Source: Morchella semilibera
Taxonomy: Eukaryota > Ascomycota > Pezizomycetes > Pezizales > Morchellaceae
Assembly: GCA_009192285.1 (NCBI GenBank)
Contig: WBVU01000005.1
Location: 2,188,731 to 2,252,730, forward strand
Length of the DNA stretch: 64,000 nt
Direction: 5' to 3'
Shown: one piece after another, positions 56,257 through 64,000 of the stretch
How positions within the stretch are numbered: position 1 is the stretch's first letter
Layout: every line of letters begins with the position of its first letter
Notes under the pieces: model-generated
Told to the model about the DNA's origin: nothing
Database searches by the model: none
What the model saw: only the letters and a program-made list of their open reading frames with translations
Translations under genes and position numbers: made by a program

Positions 56257-56581
56257 TACATGTACATACCCAATGCTACATGTACTTACTATATATAAGA
56301 TACTTCTACTTTACCCACCCGAAAAAAAAGTCTGTTGATATTTTTATATTTTGGCGAGTATGACCAAGTCCCGTAGTCAATTATTCTATAAATTGAAGTA
56401 GGCCTTTACCAAGTTGCTCTATACAAATTCAACTTCGAGCACAGATATGTTTATTTTTAACACCCAACCGGCTAGAACCACAGGTATCCGTACAAACCCT
56501 TCCAAATCATAAATCATTTCGCATGAACTTTAGGATACTACTACCACGTCACCCCTTGCCTACACACATTACTAAAATAGT
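56257..56581. other. 3' flank of CLPTM1 gene
   Basis: Non-coding A/T-rich sequence with a further TACATGTA at 56277-56284. No gene seen. Confidence 0.5.
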
Positions 56582-58721
56582 TTACTTCCTCTTCTTACCA
56601 CCCTTGGCTTTCTCTGTACCGGTTGCGCTACCACTGGGTGCCACGTCAATAGACTCGGACTTCAGGAGTTCCTCATCGAGCTTCTCCTTGGTCTTATCGT
56701 CAACCTCGACGGCCTCGTCGCCTACCTGGCCAAATTCGTTCACACGGCGGTAGTCTACACGGTAGATCCAGGCTTGGTAGAGGGCGATGAAGTAGATAAC
56801 ATCGTCACGGAGGGTGGCGAGACGGTGGAGGGTTGGCATCTTGATCGTGAATGCAAAGAGGTCGTCAATGAAGCTGTGGGGATAATTAGCCTTGTTTAAA
56901 GGTGCATGAGGGGTGATTAGTACTAACGTATTCAAGAGCTTGTAAACCATAGTCTTCCTGGGCATGTGCGCGACACTCTTCAGTCTGTAATTGATGTACA
57001 AACTTGGTACCATCATCAAAAATCCATAGGCGTAGACACTTCCGACGAGTGTCGTAATAATAAAACTATACCAGCTCTTATGGGTATCATACATAAGCGA
57101 GTATACTGCATAAGCAGCCAAAAGAGGAACGGCGACCCAGTAGAGATACTTGAACGCCTCCTCGTCATATTCCTTAGTTTCCTTCTCAAGGGACGAGAGT
57201 TTATGTTTATCCTCGAATCTTATCCGGTATGGTATGACAGAGTCCACGGCCTGGATTTTGACATCGACCATACGGGTGATCTTCCATGCCTCCAAGATAA
57301 TGCCCATTCCTTGGCCAAAGAGAATCATCCAGGAGGTGCCTTCAGAGTTGTCAAGAAGGTATAGAAAAATAACAGCTTGCATGAATACGTTTGCAAGGAT
57401 CGTGCGGACACTAATACCAACATTGTCTTTCTTATTACGCCAGTGAGAGATATCACTCTTAAAGGCAAGCATCTCGAAGACCGTGTGAAGGAGGGAAACA
57501 ATTGCGGTGGTTCCGAGAAGATAAATGTTGGTCTCCATGAGTACTCGTTTGAATTCCTCAAGCTCGGCACCAGTGTTGGCGCCACCACCAAGACCAGGCT
57601 GCGCGGCTTGTTGCTTGAAGGAGGCATCGAGGGAAGCGTAAATTTGAAATTTCCAGAAGGGGGTAGGACCCAGGTTAATATGCATTGGGAGAGATCTAGA
57701 AATCGTAATTAGTATATCACAAGCAAGATGTTAATAGGGTACGTACCTGACGGTGCTATTGATCTCAACCATGTGTTCCTTCAACAACCAGAAGTCGTTG
57801 ATAAAGAAGACTGGATAATACCAACCATTTCTTCCGGTTTCATCTCTAGCGCCAGTCGCTTCAAGAACTACATGCTGTCTCAATGGTGGCGGAAGGGTAT
57901 TATAACTCAAAACACCAGTGTTGCTCACAACATCCAGCGTCAAGTTTGAGTGCCAGTAACTAGAAATTGTAGGGCCAGCATCGGGAACGGGAGGAAGCTC
58001 TTCATCAGCTTCTTCCTCGTCCTCACTACGACCAATTAATTTCTTTGTCTTTACCACCTTCTTTTTCGGCGCGTATCTAGTCAACAATTTAACAATCCGA
58101 AATGTCTTCGACGGGTCATAAGCTGCATCATAAGGATCTGCGGTAGCTCCAGAACGCGAAACAAAAATATGCGCAAAAAGAGACCCATTGTTCTGGACCC
58201 GCTCGGAGAAGGGAATATCGACGGTGACACTTCGGGCGTCTTGGGGGTCATCAAGATGCCATTCCTTTTCGCTAAAAATGAGTGATTCTGTCATTATAGG
58301 ATCGGCGAAAGGTGGCAGCGCGAGATGTTCATTAACATAAATGGATACATCCATCGGGGCATCCGTTGGCCAAAGTGAGAAAGCTTTCTCGGGGATGTAT
58401 CGATAGCTTGGATCATTCCGACCGACCGTATTCGTACCTTTATCGAATGTAGACGGAGGCGCGGTATTAACATTTGCGGATTGCTGAGGGGCAAAATATT
58501 CTAATTAAGTTAGATACTAATTATTCGTGTAGGATGATGGAACCTACTGAACGCGCTCTGGACAGCTACGAAGATGAGAACACCATTGAGGGCTGACCTA
58601 AGTGTAGACTATGGGGCAATGTTAGAGGTAAAGCCATAATATTCAGGGAAATTGGAATACACACTTGAAAGCCACCCTCTGTCTGATCGCCAGCAGCAGC
58701 TGCTGCTTGTTGAGGAGCCAT
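56582..58721 (-). CDS. CLPTM1-family membrane protein
   Basis: Related to human cleft lip and palate transmembrane protein 1, a multi-pass ER/Golgi membrane protein. The start ATG 58721-58719 gives MAPQQAAAAAGDQTEGGFQ. After an intron comes the membrane anchor ALNGVLIFVAVQSAF, then a long luminal region (YRYIPEKAFSLWPTDAPMDV, DVSIYVNEHLALPPF, SRSGATADPYDAAYDPSKTF). The C-terminal part contains MHINLGPTPFWKFQIYASLD, TAIVSLLHTVFEMLAFKSDI, SHWRNKKDNVGISVRTI and several membrane spans (VFMQAVIFLYLL, WVAVPLLAAYAVYSLMY, FIITTLVGSVYAYGFLMMV). It ends in a Lys-rich tail (KAKGGKKRK). Introns lie near 58660-58600, 58545-58500, 57745-57690 and 56925-56870. The family's FxxDDLFAF-like segment appears as SFIDDLFAFTIKMP. 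Function in fungi is poorly defined. Confidence 0.85.
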
Positions 58722-59144
58722 TTTTCCGAGATGGGAACGATTGAAGTTGTTGAGGGTAAAAGACTTTTACCGGGACTCGGAGCATTAATAGGTGTTGCGG
58801 CTCTTTTCTTAAGACGACGTCGCTTGATGGCAAATCTTGGCCTAACCGATCTCAGATATACCCAGGAATGATACATAATACACGCTAAAAATCTATTTCC
58901 CTCATTAACACAAGATTTAGAATGGCCTAGATCTGCGGAGCACGATGAAAATGAGATTTTTATCTTAGGGTCAACTTAGTAGCCATAATTCTCGAAGACC
59001 AAGAATACTATCAAGCTGATATTTGTCGTGAAGATACTCACGCATTTCGGATATCGTTGCAACCAAAAGCTTGGACTTCTTAATTAACGACTGAGTAATG
59101 TGACGAGTGACCTCTTATGATCAAGCGAACACCACTATAGAGTA
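58722..59144. promoter_or_regulatory. Upstream region of the CLPTM1 gene
   Basis: This is the 5' flank of the minus-strand membrane protein gene. No distinct motif is recognised. Confidence 0.35.
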
Positions 59145-60033
59145 GTAGTGAAAATAATATCAATATTTATACTTTAAAATAGATAAAAGCACAGACCCTT
59201 TAGCCAAAGGGGGCTATATAATGCCGCTGGTGGGAATTTCACCAGGCATTTCACCACCGGTAGGAAACCTTCATAAGTATTAGCACTAATAATAAATGTA
59301 GTATAGCGCAGCATAAAGACTAAAATTCAGTGCTTATACTACCGAAGGTAAAATTACTTTTGACACACTTACCGCACCATACACCACCGGCGGGGATTCC
59401 TTTTTTTTTCTTTTTCCCAAACGTTGATGTATATCATAACTTCCTGTATCAACAGTGACCGTATGCGTAGCGTTTAATATAGACCAGAAACACAAATGTT
59501 CTAATGCTCCAATAGATCTAACACCCAAACATAATACAGACCATATTTTAATTGTTTAGAAAGAGTGGGTGTTCTATGCTTGTGGCTTAGAACTGAGCTT
59601 GTATATATAGGTACTTATATATAGCCCAACTGAGCTGGCCAGATCCAGTCATGAATAGTGATTATGGAGCGGTAAACGTGTCAAAAGTAATTTTACCAAT
59701 GGTTGATAAATTATTTACCACCGGTGGTATCAGTGCTGAATTTTAGTCTTTGTGCCAGTATAAATGCTAAGTTTCAGTCTTTATGCTACATTAGTGAATA
59801 TTCAAGAATTAATGCCAACACTTATAAAGCTTTCCCACCAGTGGTAAAATACCTGCCACCAGTGGAGAATTTCCCCACCGGTGGACAATATTCCTATATA
59901 ATTGGCATTATATAGCCCCTTTTGGCCAGAAGGTCTGTGCTTTTATCCATTTTTAAGGTATAAATGTGGGTATTATTTTCACCACCGGTACCACCATTGG
60001 CAAAATTACTTTTGACACATTTACCGCACCATA
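59145..60033. mobile_element. Nested foldback elements rich in CCACCGGTGG
   Basis: The sequence from about 59148 (GTGAAAATAATA, then ATAAAAGCACAGACC) is inverted at about 59925-59985 (GGTCTGTGCTTTTAT, then TATTATTTTCAC). GGGGCTATATAATGCC at about 59209 pairs with GGCATTATATAGCCCC at about 59905. A second repeat, GGTAAAATTACTTTTGACAC-ACTTACCGCACCAT, lies at about 59349-59383, is inverted at about 59672-59700, and recurs directly at about 59999-60033. These repeats imply at least two overlapping or nested insertions. CCACCGGTGG or close variants recur in the interior (near 59715, 59875 and 59980). No ORF of note. Confidence 0.7.
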
Positions 60034-60125
60034 TACTCTAGTGATTAGCATTACCCACCACATGTTTAGGTAACTGGAGACCACAGGAGAAAATTATACT
60101 TGACCTTGTATAGGCTACTACTAAT

Positions 60126-60221
60126 TATGTACTTCGGGTGTAGGGGTAAGTGAGAAGAAACCCTTCACGCAAACTTGGCAGCTTGGTGTCTTCTCACTTA
60201 CCCCTACACCCGAAGTACATA
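60126..60221. repeat. Hairpin element, copy 2 (conserved loop)
   Basis: The arm ATGTACTTCGGGTGTAGGGG, continuing TAAGTGAGAAG, has a perfect inverse at the right side. The loop holds ACCCTTCACGCAAACTTGGC, one base different from copy 1 at 7491-7592. The arms are more perfect here than in copy 1. Confidence 0.8.
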
Positions 60222-60883
60222 TAATATAGTGGTCTAATCCAGAGGTGTAGCAAAATGAATTAACCCAAAATTAAGGGGAAGCTCTGATAAACCGAGTGAT
60301 TTCTGATGACGCTATTTTACGATAAGCTTATAAGGGTCATGAAATAGAAACGTCAGCTCATGGGCCTCTTCTTCGTCCTCAAAAGTAGCGGGGGGTGGTA
60401 AACTTAAAATGCGGGGCGAGAAATAGGAGACTAGCGGGTGTTATCGGGATGCTGACTATATAACCACGATTCTGACGTCGACAGAGGCATCTTCCTTCTT
60501 CAGCTCCCTCTCAGCAAGGGCTAGAAATGCTTAAGCATGTATCGAGAGTCATTCTAGAGGCTCAGGACGTTGCAAATATAGCAGTTCGATACGGCCACTA
60601 TAGCTATTATAGCTACACTACATGTATGCGATTGACTAATAGGGAGAATTAAAGGAGCCTAGAAAGTCCCAAGGTCAATAATCACAAGCGGTCCTATTTC
60701 TATCTTGGTCGAAAAGGTATCGCTCAAACCCAGTCGTATCGAGAATCCCTTTCCCGTTTTTAAACCACTGGGAAACAGGAGACCCTACATGCTAGCGGAT
60801 AATAGAATCATACACAACCAGCCCGTTGTTATCGCGGGACCAATGCTCAGCAAATGCCGGCTCCTATGTCTACACATTCGCCT
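60222..60883. other. 3' flank of MSS1, no gene seen
   Basis: Short ORFs only. A TACATGTA lies at 60619-60626. Confidence 0.5.
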
Positions 60884-62618
60884 TTACTTGCCTACACAAA
60901 ACTTCTCAAACACAACACCCAGCACCTCTTCTACATCACCGGCACCCTCACCTTTTCCTGTGATTTTGGCCAGCGCCTCTGCAGCCATCCTCAATTCCTC
61001 TGCTGCAACAACTACGTCCACCTCCTCTTCAAGCTCCGCGCTTGTATGTGCAAGAAACGACTTTAAGGCTTCAATACACTCCTCTACAAGCAAGCGCTGG
61101 CGCTCCGTTGCGCCTATCGACTCATGCCAGTTATCTGACGAAGCCAAAGACGACGAGACAGGCGAGGTCATCTCTTTAAAGATGGTAATGAGGCCATTCA
61201 GGAACTCCTGGATCCCAGCTCCTGATTCAGCGGTGCAGGAGATACCAAACACTCTACCGGATGGTAAACCAGGTATAGAAGTTGCGATTCTGTTAAAGAC
61301 GTCTTGGGGCAATGCAGTCCCTGGGAGGAGATCTATCTTATTGACGACGACGATGATCTCCTTGCCCTCTGCTTCACGAACAACATCGGATACCTCTGGA
61401 GATATTTTGATCTGCAGGCCATCAGCGGTCCCTTCAACCGAGAGAACTACAACTACTACGTCGCCCTCCATAACACGTTTCCTGGCTCTCTTTATACCCT
61501 CTTTCTCAATTTCACCTACGCCCTCCGCCACATCACCCACCCGCAGACCTGCGGTGTCCCCTAGAACGACCATGAACCCGCCCAGGTCCACAGATAGATC
61601 GACCACATCTCTAGTGGTGCCTGCTTCACGAGAGACAATGACCGCCTCCCTCCCCACAACGCGGTTTAGCAGCGAGCTCTTCCCCGCATTCGGCGCACCT
61701 ACTAGCGCTAGACTGATGCCACTCCTGAGCATCTCTCCCTTCATTGCGTTTGCCACATGACCCTTCAGTACAGCCAGCAACTCTTCGGCTGCCACAACGA
61801 CATTCCGTAAAAGCTCGCTGGAACTAGTCTCAAACTGCTGATCCTCAGAAAAGTCAATCAGCGCCTCAAGCTCGCCCCTCGCAGAAATTAATGCCGCTCG
61901 CCACTCCTCATATCGCTTCGAAAGTCCTGATGTTGACGACCGCACGGATTGGATGCGCTGCTGCTCTGTCGCAGCAGAGAGTATGTCCCCCAGCGCTTCA
62001 ATCTGCGGGAGCGACAACCTCTCATTTGCGAAAGCCCTCCTCGTAAACTCTCCCGGCTCCGCATAGACAATTTATGACTTGAGCGTACCTGTGGAATCGC
62101 GCCGAGAACAGCACGGACAATCGCCGGTCCACCGTGGAGGTGTAGCTCGAGTGTGTCTTCACCCGTGACGGAGCGAGGGCCGGGGAAGAAGAGGATGATA
62201 CTGCCGGGGTCGAGGATCTCTGTAGTATCCGGTCTATAGAGAGTGCGCAGGGTTGCATGACGGGGTTTTGGGGGCAGCGTGGAGGGGCAAAGTGAGGCGA
62301 AGATCTGCGGTCTCAGCGTCGTAATCATTTCAGTCGCAAGGTGGGAGGGGAACGTACATCCATGCAGGCGGGCCCGGAAATCCGAACTACAGCAATTGCA
62401 GACTTTCCGGCCGCCGTGGAGAGAGCGAAGATGGTGCTGGGCGAGTCATATTTGGAAGGAATTTGGAGCGGTTTTAGGGGCCGTGTGGAGCTGGATGCCC
62501 GTGTGCCTCTGTATGGGGCCAGAGGATGAGGTTGTTGGAGTAGAAATCGCAGGGTGTTATTCCCAAATGGGCGTCTGGTGGAGACTGTCGCTCGCAGGAC
62601 GCGAATTGCTAGATGCAT
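60884..62618 (-). CDS. MSS1: Mitochondrial tRNA modification GTPase Mss1 (MnmE family)
   Basis: With Mto1, Mss1 modifies the wobble uridine of certain mitochondrial tRNAs. The start ATG 62618-62616 gives a presequence (MHLAIRVLRATVSTRRPFGN). The N-terminal folate-binding domain begins STIFALSTAAGKSAIAVVRI, continues after an intron (about 62365-62320) with GEDTLELHLHGGPAIVRAVL, and after a short intron (about 62090-62060) with PGEFTRRAFANERLSLPQIE. The G domain shows G1 GAPNAGKSS, G2 GTTRD, G3 DTAG and G4 NKID. The C-terminus ends FEKFCVGK, matching the catalytic C(I/V)GK motif of MnmE. All key residues are intact and the length, about 535 residues, fits. The frame is open further upstream to 62867, so an earlier start cannot be excluded. 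Confidence 0.9.
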
Positions 62619-63689
62619 ACCCTGAGTTACAAGAGACGCAGCTCGAGACAGCTTAGACTGACAGTCCAGAATATGGGAAATACAAGTAGCATTTTTCAGC
62701 TGTGCTTTAAAGCGGCGACCCTGCAGGGTAACATGGGGGCACTTAAATCGGGTCTTTAGAGTTATACTACTAGTCTCGTTCCCAGACCCAATCGGTATTT
62801 CTTTATGTGGTGTGCTCAATACATAAAATACTAAATCTCCAACCACACCAAAATAGGGGATGGGCACAAGACTATTATATTATACTACATATGTATTTCT
62901 CCATCTCCGTTACAATATTTACAACGTTCACAAAAGCCTGTCGCCAGTAGCGCCAGGCCGTTCTCACTTCCGCAACGTACACTTTTTTACTACGCTACCA
63001 AGCCTAATAACGCCCTCTATACGTGTTCAACGTAGAACTTCGGGCTACATTGTGCCGATGGGCAACAACTCTTTGCAGCCTGGGGCATATATATTGATAT
63101 ACTGCGATGGTAACCACCAACGAAGAGATGTTAGGTTTAATTAGTAGCTAACCAAACTATATGTAACATTCAAGAGACATGTGCGTAGCGCAGCATTTCG
63201 TCCAATGTTTTGGGCCGGGAAGATGCGTTTCGAGAAGGAATACAAGCTCGAGATGGAACGTATGTTATCTCTAGGATGAGGTACTGGTATTTATATATTA
63301 CTAGGTTTTAATGTTTAGTAATAATTCTTTTCTAGCACTCACCCACCACGAGTGGGGGGGCCACTGTAGGTAGGGTGGTGGTAGTCTAATGTTTTGTGAA
63401 CTGCGTGATCCAACGAGCGTTGCGAGTGATGGAATATGTGAGAGCGCTTATAGAGCGCGGTCCCGGTGCAAGCGACGACACGCCAATTAATTATGGTCAG
63501 TAAAGGGCAGATATTGGCCAAAGTGATCAATCGTGATGCAGCTGGCAGGAAACTTCAGTTAGTAACATACTTCATTTCCCGAGATATTGACTGTTAATTG
63601 ATTGAGGCAATGGATAGACATATATGTCACTAATTATATCCAATGAGACAATATAAATTAAAGCCGTATATCTTCTATTACCAAGTACT
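62619..63689. other. Upstream region of MSS1 and intergenic sequence
   Basis: No supported gene, repeat or RNA is recognised. The first 250 bases form the promoter and leader of MSS1. Confidence 0.45.
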
Positions 63690-64000
63690 CTAAGGTTGTA
63701 GACACAAGACTTGGCCATTAATATATATAGACATGACGCAAAAAGACACGATTTGGGAAGGAACAGATGGGAAGTTAAGCATGAGAGTAGAAGCCGTACT
63801 ATGGGGGCGGGAAGGGTAGGTCCCCTGATAGAGTAGTTTTCTAGCTGCAAGAGCAGGTTTTTTCATAGCCGCAAATTTTTCGGCTTCAATAAAGCCAAAT
63901 TGGAAGAGTATACATGTAGTTATAGCTAATGATCCCCACATGCACACCTCAGGTGAAATTTTCTTGGCGGCAATAAATTCATAAACTAGCCTACTCCTCA
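63690..64000 (-). CDS. Possible partial gene entering from the right edge
   Basis: On the minus strand an open frame runs from the window edge through RLVYEFIAAKKISPE, VCMWGSLAITTCILFQF and IEAEKFAAMKKPALAARKLL, then loses protein-like character after about residue 60 (likely intron donor or chance). One hydrophobic segment is followed by a basic/Ala-rich helix. No family is recognised, and codon bias is weak. Confidence 0.2.
   Translation of the reverse strand, partial: RSRLVYEFIAAKKISPEVCMWGSLAITTCILFQFGFIEAEKFAAMKKPALAARKLLYQGTYPSRPHSTASTLMLNFPSVPSQIVSFCVMSIYINGQVLCLQP

Noticed and set aside
1-64000. CRISPR array, prokaryotic operon or phage features
   Set aside because: Spliced genes and fungal families show this is eukaryotic nuclear DNA; no regularly spaced direct repeats with unique spacers were seen.

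Overview
The window is nuclear DNA from a filamentous ascomycete fungus (Pezizomycotina). The genes are broken by short GT-AG introns of roughly 43 to 110 bases. Several products belong to fungal or fungal-typical families: a DUF3684-type GHKL ATPase, a Clr5-domain ankyrin protein, a Sld7-like replication factor, Crt10, Cyc2, Aim32 and a Far11/HAM-2 STRIPAK subunit. Gene density is low, with about 12 to 15 genes in 64 kb, and the gaps are full of small inverted-repeat elements. This resembles a transposon-inflated genome such as those of Pezizomycetes, but the species cannot be named from the sequence alone.

Layout. 0-0.5 kb: the 3' end of an unrecognised gene. 1.5-7.0 kb (minus): a large GHKL-ATPase/DUF3684 gene. 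7.3-10.9 kb: gene-poor, with foldback elements and one weak small gene candidate. 11.0-14.9 kb (plus): a Clr5-ankyrin gene with 25 near-identical 99-bp repeats. 15.4-18.7 kb: a 2.3-kb long-inverted-repeat element and a 700-bp TA-flanked element. 19.9-21.3 kb (minus): a Sld7-like gene with apparent frame breaks. 21.3-33.3 kb: a 12-kb gene desert carrying at least seven small inverted-repeat (MITE-like) insertions. 33.4-34.8 kb (plus): a Tda3-like FAD oxidoreductase. 36.7-39.6 kb (minus): Crt10 and a possible small Sm-like gene. 43.1-47.3 kb (plus): a short-chain dehydrogenase and an aspartokinase. Both are still spliceable and open, but their catalytic signatures are lost. 47.6-62.6 kb: a normal gene-dense segment with CYC2 (minus), HUS1 (plus), FAR11/HAM-2 (minus), AIM32 (plus), CLPTM1 (minus) and MSS1/MnmE (minus). 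The rest is intergenic, with a possible partial gene at the right edge.

How the genes relate. There is no operon-like pathway. Mitochondrial functions recur (Cyc2, Aim32, Mss1). So do replication and checkpoint functions (Sld7, Hus1, Crt10), but nothing shows this is more than coincidence. CYC2/HUS1 and FAR11/AIM32 are divergent pairs sharing short promoters of 238 and 658 bp.

The most unusual signals are four. (1) The adjacent dehydrogenase and aspartokinase are degraded in catalytic motifs but not in reading frame. (2) The 8-bp palindrome TACATGTA appears about 24 times, all outside recognised coding exons, against roughly one expected by chance. (3) A hairpin element with a conserved loop occurs at 7.5 and 60.2 kb. 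(4) There is a dense, diverse collection of TA-flanked miniature elements. All exon boundaries and counts were read by eye.
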